Source: Duganella sp. CF517 (GTDB taxonomy: Bacteria; Pseudomonadota; Gammaproteobacteria; Burkholderiales; Burkholderiaceae_D). From it: a stretch of DNA of 64,000 nt. The DNA lies in contig NZ_FODC01000002.1 of NCBI RefSeq assembly GCF_900110275.1, forward strand, positions 744,001 through 808,000. Reading direction: 5' to 3'. This document shows, piece by piece, positions 53,171 through 62,839 of this stretch (the stretch's first letter is position 1; the number at the start of each line of letters is the position of its first letter). Position numbers and translations under genes: made by a program. The notes below the pieces were generated by a model. The model was not told the DNA's origin. It was given only the letters and a program-made list of their open reading frames with translations, and ran no database searches.

Positions 53171-55225
53171 CTAGGCCGACGGCACCGGCGTGGCCGCGCC
53201 GCTGGCCACCGCGCCCCTGACCAGTGCCCGCATCGCGCGCTCGGCCTCGCGGCTGGCCTGGGCTTGCTGGCGGCCCAGTACGCCCATGCGCGCGCCCAGT
53301 TCGGCCATCGGCCTGCTGGCTTCGGCCATTTTCCGGTCCAGCTCGCGCATCGGGGCCTGGGCCACCTGCAATTTGGCGGTCTGGGCCGCGATCTCGCGTT
53401 GGAACTGCGCCATTTGCTTGCTCAGCGGTGCCATCTCGGCACGCATTTTCTCCTGCTGCGCGCGGAAGCTGCGGATCTTGTCCCGGTCCGGATCGCGCTC
53501 CAGTTCGCGCGCGATCTGCTCCATGCGGCGGCCGATGGCTTCCTGCTGCCGCGCGACCTGCTCCATGGCGCGGTACTGGCGCTCGATGTCGCGCTCCGGC
53601 ACCCGGGCCGTGTCGCGCATTTCTGCCTCCAGCCTGGCGCTGAGGCCGTCCATCACCTTGCTGTGCCGATCCATTTCCTTGCCCTGCTCGTCCATTTGGG
53701 CACCGATGCGGTTGGCGGGCTCCCACACCTGCTGGACCTTGGCGATCAGCGCCGGGTCCTGGATCAGATAGGCCTTGTCGCCGTCGCGGAACCAGATGAA
53801 GTCGCCGCTGACGGAACGGCGCAAGGCCTCGACATTGGCCAGGTCCTTGCGGTTGGCCGAGACCGTCATGCGGTCGTCGCCGTTGCGGACGATGGCGTAG
53901 GCGCTACCGTCGCGTTCCCGGGTGGAGACGGGCGCGGCCGGCGCCGGCGGGGCGGCTGACGGCGCAGGGGGCGCGGCCGGCGCGGGCGCCTCGGCCATCG
54001 CCGGCGCCGCCGGTGGTGCGGGCAAGGCGGGCAAGGCTGGCAAGGCTGGCAAGGCGGACGCAGCAGGGAGCGCGGGTAACGAGGGTAACGCGGGCGGCGC
54101 GGGCAGGTCGGGCACGTCGGGCGCGGTGGGCAGCGCCGGCAAGGCTGGCGGCGCGGCAACCGCCGTCATGGCCGGCGCGGCCGGCGGCTCGGGCGGCTGC
54201 GGCGCGGCGTGCGCGTAAAACACGGCGCCGGCGGCGCACAGGCCGAGCAGCGGCAAGGCCATCTTCCAATTGGCCGGTTCGACATCGGGACGCAGCAGGC
54301 GTTTGATACGAGACATGAGATTTCCTCCATGAGCCGCATGGGCTAGTTGTGTGGTGGCGAACTGGAAGCGGTCCAGTTCCGACAGGGCGTGCGCCAGCTT
54401 GTTGGGCTGGCCCAGCTTGGCGACGGCGAGGTCGTCGGCGATTTGTTCCCGCTCGATCCGTATCCTGCGCGACAAGGCCCAAACACTAGGGTGATAGAAC
54501 AGCACGATCTCGATCGCGCTTTGTATGAGGTTGACCAGGTAGTCGTGGCGCTTGATATGCGCCAGTTCGTGCGCCAGCAGCGCTTCCAGCAAGTCCGGCG
54601 GCATGCCGGTGACCAGCGAGGCCGGCACCAGCACGACCGGCTTCCAGCAGCCGGCGGTGATCGGGCTGTCCAGCTGGTCGGCCACGCCGAGCCGCACAGG
54701 GGTGGCGATATCGAAGCGGCGCGCCAGCTCGGACAAGCGGCGCTGCCAGTAATGGTTGACGGTGTAGTGGTCGGGACGGGTGCGGTCGGCGACCCATGTG
54801 AGGCCGATCGCCAGCCGCAGCGACATCAGCGCGGCGCCGGCCAGCCACAGGCCGACGATCCACGGCAGCTGGCGGCGCAGCGCGGTTTCGGCCGCCGCCA
54901 CGGCGCCGTCGTCGAGCAGCGCGGGCAGGACCATGGCGCCCGCGCCCTGGATGACGGCGGCGACCTGCGGGCCGGCAGCGCCCCGCTGCGGCGGCGAGCC
55001 GGGGACGGCGGCGGCGCCGGCCAGGTCGACCAACACAGCGGCCAGCGGCAGCGCCGCGCACAGCAGCATGCCGCCGCAGGCGAGCGCGTAGCGGGCCTGC
55101 GGCCGGGCGTTGCGCAGCACATACAGGGCCAGCGCCACGCCCCAGCCGATCAGCAGGCCTTGCCAGACGAAATGCAGCAGCGCCCAGCCGATCGCGGGCA
55201 CCAGGGCCGGCAGCATGCTATCCAT
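53171..55225 (-). CDS. BlaR1-like M56 family zinc metallopeptidase with Ala/Pro-rich linker and coiled coil
   Basis: The 684-aa protein has N-terminal helices (residues 5-70, 125-145) and a gluzincin site H219-E220-x-x-H223 (LLAHELAHIKRHDYL), as in BlaR1/MecR1. A helix near 310 is followed by about 100 residues of low-complexity Ala/Pro/Leu sequence (about 335-432). Then comes a domain with SGDFIWFRDGDKAYLI (about 435-500) and a long charged coiled coil (about 505-665). There is no penicillin-binding domain, so beta-lactam sensing is not indicated. Such peptidases usually partner a BlaI/CopY repressor, but none is encoded here. A symmetrical site lies 65 bp upstream. Confidence 0.85.
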   Translation of the reverse strand: MDSMLPALVPAIGWALLHFVWQGLLIGWGVALALYVLRNARPQARYALACGGMLLCAALPLAAVLVDLAGAAAVPGSPPQRGAAGPQVAAVIQGAGAMVLPALLDDGAVAAAETALRRQLPWIVGLWLAGAALMSLRLAIGLTWVADRTRPDHYTVNHYWQRRLSELARRFDIATPVRLGVADQLDSPITAGCWKPVVLVPASLVTGMPPDLLEALLAHELAHIKRHDYLVNLIQSAIEIVLFYHPSVWALSRRIRIEREQIADDLAVAKLGQPNKLAHALSELDRFQFATTQLAHAAHGGNLMSRIKRLLRPDVEPANWKMALPLLGLCAAGAVFYAHAAPQPPEPPAAPAMTAVAAPPALPALPTAPDVPDLPAPPALPSLPALPAASALPALPALPALPAPPAAPAMAEAPAPAAPPAPSAAPPAPAAPVSTRERDGSAYAIVRNGDDRMTVSANRKDLANVEALRRSVSGDFIWFRDGDKAYLIQDPALIAKVQQVWEPANRIGAQMDEQGKEMDRHSKVMDGLSARLEAEMRDTARVPERDIERQYRAMEQVARQQEAIGRRMEQIARELERDPDRDKIRSFRAQQEKMRAEMAPLSKQMAQFQREIAAQTAKLQVAQAPMRELDRKMAEASRPMAELGARMGVLGRQQAQASREAERAMRALVRGAVASGAATPVPSA

Positions 55226-55290
55226 GGGCGCCCGCCCGCCGTACAGTGTTGTTGATGCGCGTTTGTTTCATGCCGCACTCCCCGGTTGAT

Positions 55291-55344
55291 GGATGTAGAA
55301 TAAATTATCTAGAACGCCGTGTCTAGAACTTTTTTTCTACATCC
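55291..55344. promoter_or_regulatory. 54-bp symmetrical site upstream of the M56 peptidase gene
   Basis: A perfect 10-bp inverted repeat, GGATGTAGAA (55291-55300) and TTCTACATCC (55335-55344), encloses two copies of the palindrome TCTAGA (55308-55313 and 55322-55327). The TGTA/TACA half-sites resemble BlaI/MecI operators. It lies between the frmA stop and the M56 start, so it probably controls the M56 gene. Confidence 0.5.
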
Positions 55345-55365
55345 GTCCGGGCGGCCCGCGCCGTC

Positions 55366-56472
55366 CTAGTAGATCACGACCGAACGGATCGATTCGCCGC
55401 TTTTCATCAGGTCGAAGCCTTCGTTGATGCGCTCGAGCGGCAGGCGGTGGGTGATCAGGTCGTCGATGTTGAGCTTGCCCTCCATGTACCAGTCGACGAT
55501 CTTCGGCACGTCGGTGCGGCCGCGGGCGCCGCCGAAGGCCGACCCCTTCCACACGCGGCCCGTCACCAGCTGGAACGGCCGGGTGGAGATTTCCTGCCCG
55601 GCCGCCGCCACGCCGATGATGATCGACTGGCCCCAGCCCTTGTGGCAGCACTCGAGCGACTGGCGCATCGTGGTGGTGTTGCCGATGCACTCGAAGCTGT
55701 AGTCGGCGCCGCCGTCGGTCAGCTGGACGATCGTGTCGACGACGTTTTCGACCTCGGTCGGGTTGATGAAATGGGTCATGCCGAACTGGCGCGCCATCTG
55801 CTGGCGGGCCGGGTTGATGTCGACGCCGATGATCTTGTCGGCGCCGACCATCCTGGCCGCCTGGATCACGTTCAGGCCGATGCCGCCCAGGCCGAACACG
55901 ACGACGTTGGCGCCCGCCTCCACCTTGGCGGTGAACAGCACCGCGCCGACGCCGGTGGTCACGCCGCAACCGATGTAGCAGACTTTATCGAACGGCGCGT
56001 CCTCGCGGATCCTGGCCAGCGCGATTTCCGGCACCACGATGTAGTTGGAGAACGTCGACGTGCCCATGTAGTGGTAGATCGGCTTGCCGTCGATCGAGAA
56101 GCGGCTGGTGGCGTCGGGCATCAGGCCGCGTCCCTGGGTCGAGCGGATCGACTGGCACAGGTTGGTCTTTTGCGACAGGCAGAATTTGCACTGGCGGCAT
56201 TCCGGCGTGTACAGCGGGATGACGTGGTCGTCCTTTTTGAGCGATTTGACGCCGGGGCCGACGTCGACCACCACGCCGGCGCCCTCATGGCCGAGGATGG
56301 CGGGGAAGATGCCTTCCGGGTCGGCGCCGGACAGGGTGTAGTAATCGGTGTGGCAGATGCCGGTGGCCTTGATCTCGACCAGCACCTCGCCCTCGCGCGG
56401 TCCGCCCAGCTCCACTTCCTCGATCGTCAGCGGCTGGCCCGCTTGCCATGCAATGGCGGCTTTGGTTTTCAT
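55366..56472 (-). CDS. frmA: S-(hydroxymethyl)glutathione dehydrogenase / class III alcohol dehydrogenase
   Basis: The 368-aa zinc dehydrogenase has the catalytic zinc region TGICHTDYYTLSG and GHEGAGVV, four structural zinc cysteines (CRQCKFCLSQKTNLC), the NAD motif FGLGGIGLNVI and the GGARGRTDVPK segment of class III enzymes. It oxidises the formaldehyde-glutathione adduct and can reduce S-nitrosoglutathione. ATG 56472 (MKTKAAIAW) is chosen over an ATG 12 codons upstream that lacks family homology. No frmR or frmB is adjacent. Confidence 0.95.
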   Translation of the reverse strand: MKTKAAIAWQAGQPLTIEEVELGGPREGEVLVEIKATGICHTDYYTLSGADPEGIFPAILGHEGAGVVVDVGPGVKSLKKDDHVIPLYTPECRQCKFCLSQKTNLCQSIRSTQGRGLMPDATSRFSIDGKPIYHYMGTSTFSNYIVVPEIALARIREDAPFDKVCYIGCGVTTGVGAVLFTAKVEAGANVVVFGLGGIGLNVIQAARMVGADKIIGVDINPARQQMARQFGMTHFINPTEVENVVDTIVQLTDGGADYSFECIGNTTTMRQSLECCHKGWGQSIIIGVAAAGQEISTRPFQLVTGRVWKGSAFGGARGRTDVPKIVDWYMEGKLNIDDLITHRLPLERINEGFDLMKSGESIRSVVIY

Positions 56473-56556
56473 TGTGTGTCCTCTGGCTGGGTTGTGACCC
56501 GTCATCATAACAAGCCGGGGGCCAAACAGGGATATCGCGGCGGCGACCGGGGCGGA

Positions 56557-57009
56557 TTACTGCGGCTCGACCGGCATCGCCGGGCCGATCGCCAGCAGGT
56601 CCGACACGGTGCGCCACAGCTGGCGCGGCGAGGTCCACGGCTTGGGCAGGAAGCTGCTGCCGGCCATGTGGCGTTCCGGATGGCGGGCCGAGTACAGCAG
56701 CACGCGCGCGTCCTGCTGGTGCTGGTGCAAGCCGTGCAGCAGCGCGCCGCCGTCGCCGTCCTGCAGGTCGGGATCGATCACCACCAGCGCGAACTGCTCG
56801 CGGCGCAGCAGGTCCTCGGCGGCGGCCATCGTCGCCACGTGGGTCACCTGGGTTTCCGGCACCAGCAGCGTGGCCAGCACCAGCGCGGCGTCGGCGTCGC
56901 TGTCGATGTGCAGCACGCGCGGGGCGGCGGCGTAGATGGAAAAGCCGATCGCGGCGCCTTCGTGGTCGCCGAACGGACGCCGGGCGTCATTGGAATATTC
57001 GTTGGTCAT
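56557..57009 (-). CDS. Stand-alone receiver-domain protein
   Basis: The 150-aa protein is a REC-like domain with acid residues in VLHIDSDAD, the likely phospho-acceptor Asp in LVVIDPDLQD, Ser in LLYSARHP and Lys in SFLPKPW. No output domain follows, so it may act by protein contact, as CheY-like proteins do. The sequence is more diverged than usual (HIDSD in place of VDDD), so phosphorylation needs testing. A promoter is visible upstream at 57198-57225. Confidence 0.75.
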   Translation of the reverse strand: MTNEYSNDARRPFGDHEGAAIGFSIYAAAPRVLHIDSDADAALVLATLLVPETQVTHVATMAAAEDLLRREQFALVVIDPDLQDGDGGALLHGLHQHQQDARVLLYSARHPERHMAGSSFLPKPWTSPRQLWRTVSDLLAIGPAMPVEPQ

Positions 57010-57197
57010 GCTGTTCTCCGCACAAGGCTGGAATCAATGCGACGCCGGCGGCATGGTGGTGACGCTGTCGGCGAGCGGGTCGGCGGAGTTGGGCCGAGGG
57101 GTTGGGACGGACGCGGGGAGAGGGCGGCCGGAGCGGCGGCAGGCGACGACGAGGCCCTGCGGCGGCGCAATGCGGTACTGATGTCCGGTGTTGCTAG

Positions 57198-57225
57198 TTT
57201 ATAGTGTACAACAAAAATTCCGCAA
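57198..57225 (-). promoter_or_regulatory. Probable promoter of the receiver-domain gene
   Basis: On the reverse strand TTGCGG (57225-57220) and TATAAA (57203-57198) are 16 bp apart, about 190 bp before the ATG at 57009. The long, GC-rich leader holds no recognised gene. Confidence 0.45.
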
Positions 57226-57230
57226 GGAAA

Positions 57231-57257
57231 TAGAAAAAGGCAGGATATTCCTGCCTT
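57231..57257 (-). terminator. Rho-independent terminator after the REC-ANTAR gene
   Basis: On the reverse strand a perfect 9-bp stem AAGGCAGGA / TCCTGCCTT with a 3-base loop is followed directly by TTTC, making a run of U residues. It lies 37 bp after the stop of the REC-ANTAR gene and separates it from the receiver gene. Confidence 0.8.
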
Positions 57258-57293
57258 GACGTACAACAAACGGCCAACAAACAACGCCGCTGT

Positions 57294-57923
57294 TTACTTT
57301 TTCAGACGCTGGTTGAAGGCCGCGTGCAGGCCGTTCAAGGTTTCCTCGGCCGCCAGCAGCTGGTCGGCCACCTCGTTGACCTTGCGCCGGTTGGAGCGGG
57401 CGTGGTCGCGCAGCACCTCGAACGCGGTGTTGCGGTCGGTCTGGAATTTGCACATCAGCAGGCCGACGGCCAGGCTGGTTTCGCGCCCGGCGGCCAGCGC
57501 GGCGTTCAGATTGAGCTCGGTGCGGCGCAGCTGGCGGATCTCGTCGGCGCGCGCCAGGCCGGCGGCGAAGGCCGGCATCAGGTGTTTTTCGTCGACCGGC
57601 TTGACCAGGAAGCCGACCGCGCCGTACGAGGCGGCCTGCTTGCCGGCGTCGGCGTCGCCGCGCCCGGACAGGAACATGAACGGCACCGAACTGGTCGCGT
57701 GCAGCTGCTTGGCCAGTTCGAGGCCGGTCATGCCGGGCATGTGGATGTCGAGCAGCGCCAGGTCCGGCTCGCGCTGGGCGATGACGGCCAGCGCCTGTTC
57801 GGCCGACGAGGCCTTCAGGATGTCGTAGCCGGCGTGGCCGAGTACTTCGCCGAGGAAGTCGAGCAGCAGTTGGTCGTCGTCGACGATGAGGATCAGACGC
57901 TTGGGGCTAGGGGAAACTGGCAT
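57294..57923 (-). CDS. REC-ANTAR response regulator (AmiR/NasT type)
   Basis: The 209-aa protein has an N-terminal receiver domain (LILIVDDDQLLLDFL, Asp in LALLDIHMPGMTG, Lys in FLVKPVDEKH) and a C-terminal ANTAR domain (ETSLAVGLLMCKFQTDRNTAFEVLRDHAR). ANTAR domains bind paired RNA hairpins and cause antitermination. The partner kinase is not adjacent. It follows the thi operon on the same strand with 59 bp between; whether it is co-transcribed or regulates it is unknown. A terminator follows. Confidence 0.88.
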   Translation of the reverse strand: MPVSPSPKRLILIVDDDQLLLDFLGEVLGHAGYDILKASSAEQALAVIAQREPDLALLDIHMPGMTGLELAKQLHATSSVPFMFLSGRGDADAGKQAASYGAVGFLVKPVDEKHLMPAFAAGLARADEIRQLRRTELNLNAALAAGRETSLAVGLLMCKFQTDRNTAFEVLRDHARSNRRKVNEVADQLLAAEETLNGLHAAFNQRLKK

Positions 57924-57982
57924 GTGGCGGCAACCTTGGGCTATTGCTAACGGCCCAATTATAAAGCGGAAAGAGCGCGGCG

Positions 57983-58648
57983 CTAGAATGATTTGCGGGT
58001 GTTGTGTATGGCAAACATCGCGGTGAAGGCGTCGACCGCGCCGCGCACGCTTGCAGCCTGATAGACGCTGCTGATGGCGGCGACCATGCCGGCGCCGCGC
58101 GCCACCAGCGGCGCGGCGTTGTCCGGCGTCATGCCGCCGATGACGACCGTCGGCACGGTGACCGCCGCGCGCGCCTGGTCGAGGATCGCCGGGCGCGTGG
58201 TGACCGCGTATTGTTTGACCCGCGACGGGTAGAAGCCGCCGAAGGCGACATAGCTGGCGCCGGCCCGCTGCGCCGCCAGCGCGCGCGGCATATCGCCGTA
58301 GCACGAGGCGCCGATGATCTTGTCGGCGCCGAGCTGGCCGCGCACCTGGGCGACGTCGGCGTCGGTGCCGCCGAGGTGGACGCCGTCGGCGCCCGTTTGC
58401 CGGCACAGGTCGACGAAATCGTTGACGATGAACGGCACGCCGTGGCGCCGGCATAGCGCCAGCAGCGCGCTGGCCTGCTCCAGGCGCAGATCGCTTGCCG
58501 CTTCCTTGTGGCGGTATTGCAGCAGCGCGACGAGGTTGCCCGCGCCGCCGAGGCCGCGGCCGGCGCCGGCGGCGAGCGCCTCTTCGCTGGCCGCCAGCAG
58601 CCGCGCGGTGTCGTCCCAGTTGGGCGTGACCAGATAAAGTCCTTGCAT
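57983..58648 (-). CDS. thiE: Thiamine phosphate synthase
   Basis: The 221-aa TIM-barrel enzyme has the motifs VNDFVDLCRQTGADGVHLGGTDAD, GASCYGDM, FGGFYPSRVKQ and the Gly-rich VIGGMTPDNAAPL. It joins HMP pyrophosphate and the thiazole phosphate. It is the last thi gene, 28 bp after thiD. Length is normal (about 210). Confidence 0.93.
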   Translation of the reverse strand: MQGLYLVTPNWDDTARLLAASEEALAAGAGRGLGGAGNLVALLQYRHKEAASDLRLEQASALLALCRRHGVPFIVNDFVDLCRQTGADGVHLGGTDADVAQVRGQLGADKIIGASCYGDMPRALAAQRAGASYVAFGGFYPSRVKQYAVTTRPAILDQARAAVTVPTVVIGGMTPDNAAPLVARGAGMVAAISSVYQAASVRGAVDAFTAMFAIHNTRKSF

Positions 58649-58676
58649 GATGTGTTCTCCTGATGGTCGATAAAGT

Positions 58677-59564
58677 CTAGCGCAGCGGAATGCGCTGGCC
58701 GGCGGCGATGCCGTAGGCGTCGCGCAGCGCGGCGTTGCAGTAGTACTGCGCCTGGTCGAGCGCGCAGCCGGTCGGCATGCCGAGCGCCAGCTGGCCGGCG
58801 ATGGCCGAGGCCAGCGTGCAGCCGCTGCCGTGAAAGCCGCCGTCGAGGCGCTGCCAGCGCCATTGCTGCGTGGCGGGCGGCCGCCCGGACCCGGCGCCGG
58901 CCTCGGCGCCGGGTCCGAACCAGCGGTTCACGATTTCATCCCCGTCGCCATGGCCGCCGGTGATCAGCACGTGGCGGCAGCCGAGCGCGCGCAACGCCCG
59001 CGCCTGCGCGTTGGGCGTGGTGTGCGCGCTCAGCGCCAGCGCCTCCGGGCCGTTGGGCGTGAGCACCGTCACCAGCGGCAGCAGCGGCGCCAGCGCCGCC
59101 ACGGCGTCGCCGCGCGACAGCGTGTCGCCATGGCCGCTGGCCAGCACCGGGTCGAGCACCACCGGCAGTTCCGGTTGCCGCTCGCGCAGCGCGCGGATCA
59201 CCCGCGCGATCGCCAGCGCGTTGGCGGCGCTGCCGGGAATGCCGATCTTGACGGCGGCCACCGCGATCTTGTCGGTCAGCGCGCGCGCCTGGCGCAGCAC
59301 CAGCGCCGGCTCGACCGGCTGCACTTCGTAGGCGCGGTCGTTGTCCTGCACCGTCAGCGCGGTGACGACGCACAGCGCGTGTGCGCCCTGCCCGGCCACC
59401 GCCTGGGCGTCGGCGACGATGCCGGCGCCGCCGGAGGGGTCCATCCCGGCGAACACCAGCACGCAGGGCCGCGCGGCCGGGCCTGGCGCCACGTCCGGCG
59501 CCATGTCCGTCGCCATGTCCGTCGCCATGTCCGGCGCCACGTCCGAGGGCCTGTACGCCGTCAT
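58677..59564 (-). CDS. thiD: Hydroxymethylpyrimidine (phosphate) kinase with repeat-rich N-terminus
   Basis: The 295-aa ribokinase-fold enzyme has [15 protein letters not shown], the anion hole region [10 protein letters not shown] and the ATP site [16 protein letters not shown]. It phosphorylates HMP and HMP phosphate. The catalytic domain starts near residue 32. It is preceded by an unusual tail of Ala-Pro-Asp-Met repeats encoded by five 12-bp units (59485-59544). ATG 59564 overlaps the thiG stop by 4 bp. A later start inside the repeats (several ATGs) is also possible. Confidence 0.88.
   Translation of the reverse strand: MTAYRPSDVAPDMATDMATDMAPDVAPGPAARPCVLVFAGMDPSGGAGIVADAQAVAGQGAHALCVVTALTVQDNDRAYEVQPVEPALVLRQARALTDKIAVAAVKIGIPGSAANALAIARVIRALRERQPELPVVLDPVLASGHGDTLSRGDAVAALAPLLPLVTVLTPNGPEALALSAHTTPNAQARALRALGCRHVLITGGHGDGDEIVNRWFGPGAEAGAGSGRPPATQQWRWQRLDGGFHGSGCTLASAIAGQLALGMPTGCALDQAQYYCNAALRDAYGIAAGQRIPLR
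59485..59544 (-). repeat. Five tandem 12-bp repeats in the 5' part of thiD
   Basis: On the plus strand, units are GGCGCCACGTCC, GGCGCCATGTCC, GTCGCCATGTCC, GTCGCCATGTCC and GGCGCCACGTCC, in frame with thiD. The repeated codons contain ATG at each middle unit, so copy number changes would alter the tail without shifting the frame. Confidence 0.8.
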
Positions 59565-60361
59565 GCCAGCCGGCCCGCCATCGGCGACGACGGCGAGGCG
59601 GCGAACTTGCGCGCGATGCGCCCGGCCAGGTAGGCCTCGCGGCCGGCCCGCACGCCCAGTTTCATGGCGCGCGCCATGCGCACCGGGTCGCGCGCGCCGG
59701 CGATGGCGGTGTTCATCAGCACGCCGTCGCAGCCCAGCTCCATCGCGATGGCGGCGTCGGACGCGGTGCCGACGCCGGCGTCGACCAGCACCGGCACCTT
59801 GGCCTGGTCGATGATCAGCGACAGGTTCCACGGATTGAGGATGCCCATGCCGGAGCCGATCAGCGACGCCAGCGGCATCACCGCCACGCAGCCGATGTCC
59901 TCGAGGATTTTGGCCTGGATCGGATCGTCGCTGCAGTAGACCATGACGTCGAAGCCGTCCTTGACCAGTTGCTCGGCCGCGACCAGCGTCTCCGGCATGT
60001 GCGGGAACAAGGTCTTTTCGTCGCCCAGCACTTCGAGCTTGACCAGCTTGTGGCCGTCGAGCAGTTCGCGCGCCATCTGCAAGGTGTACACCGCGTCCCT
60101 GGCGGTGTAGCAGCCGGCGGTGTTGGGCAGGATGGTGTACTGCGACGGCGGCAGCACGTCGAGCAGGCTGGGCGCCTTCGGGTCCTGGCCGATGTTGACG
60201 CGGCGGATCGCCACGGTGATGATCTGCGCCCCGGCGGCGTCGGTCGCCTCGCGGGTTTGCCGCAGGTCCTTGTATTTGCCGCTGCCGACCAGCAGCCGGG
60301 ATGTATAGTGCTTGCCCGCGATGGTCAGCAGGTCTTGATGGTTCGCTTCTTGATTGCTCAT
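59561..60361 (-). CDS. thiG: Thiazole synthase
   Basis: The 266-aa TIM-barrel protein has [10 protein letters not shown], the Schiff-base Lys region [17 protein letters not shown], and phosphate-binding [20 protein letters not shown]. It builds the thiazole phosphate from deoxyxylulose phosphate (product of Dxs), dehydroglycine and ThiS-thiocarboxylate. It lies 18 bp after thiS and overlaps thiD by 4 bp. Confidence 0.95.
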   Translation of the reverse strand: MSNQEANHQDLLTIAGKHYTSRLLVGSGKYKDLRQTREATDAAGAQIITVAIRRVNIGQDPKAPSLLDVLPPSQYTILPNTAGCYTARDAVYTLQMARELLDGHKLVKLEVLGDEKTLFPHMPETLVAAEQLVKDGFDVMVYCSDDPIQAKILEDIGCVAVMPLASLIGSGMGILNPWNLSLIIDQAKVPVLVDAGVGTASDAAIAMELGCDGVLMNTAIAGARDPVRMARAMKLGVRAGREAYLAGRIARKFAASPSSPMAGRLA

Positions 60362-60379
60362 GTCTGTTCCTTTCCTGTG

Positions 60380-60595
60380 TTAGCCGCCGCCGATGGCGCG
60401 CACGATATCCACTTTGTCGAGCGGCTGCAGCACCCGCTGCGGCCATTGCTGGCGCGGCACCACCGCGCGGTTGACCGCCAGCGCCAGCGCCTGCCCGGTC
60501 AGCGACAGCGCGTCGACCAGCTGGGCCAGCGTCTGGTGCGGCGGCACCCGGTGCGGCGCGCCGTTCAGTTCGATCGCAATGTTGGCGTCGCTCAT
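60380..60595 (-). CDS. thiS: Sulfur carrier protein ThiS
   Basis: The 71-aa ubiquitin-like protein ends in IVRAIGGG, giving the C-terminal Gly-Gly needed for adenylation and thiocarboxylation. The core LAQLVDALSLTGQALALAVN and VPRQQW match ThiS. It starts 7 bp after the thiC stop. No thiF is present in the window, so the activating enzyme must be elsewhere. Confidence 0.92.
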   Translation of the reverse strand: MSDANIAIELNGAPHRVPPHQTLAQLVDALSLTGQALALAVNRAVVPRQQWPQRVLQPLDKVDIVRAIGGG

Positions 60596-60602
60596 GCCGG
60601 CC

Positions 60603-62706
<2,104 letters not shown>

Positions 62707-62839
62707 GTGTGCCGCCTCGCGGCAGCGGGCCAATTATAACAGGGCGGCGACGGCCGGTGCCGCAATAATGCGCGGCGCCGGCCGCGTCATCTATAATGGT
62801 CGCCTCCGCAAACGCATTTATAAATGAATCAGCCAAATC

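Noticed and set aside
50936..53959. A 1007-codon open frame antisense to uvrD
   Set aside because: It is antisense to uvrD and part of the M56 gene; its sequence is low-complexity and matches nothing recognisable.
55328..55344. T-run beside TTCTACATCC as a terminator for frmA
   Set aside because: On the frmA strand the run reads as A residues before the stem rather than U after it. The symmetry fits an operator better.
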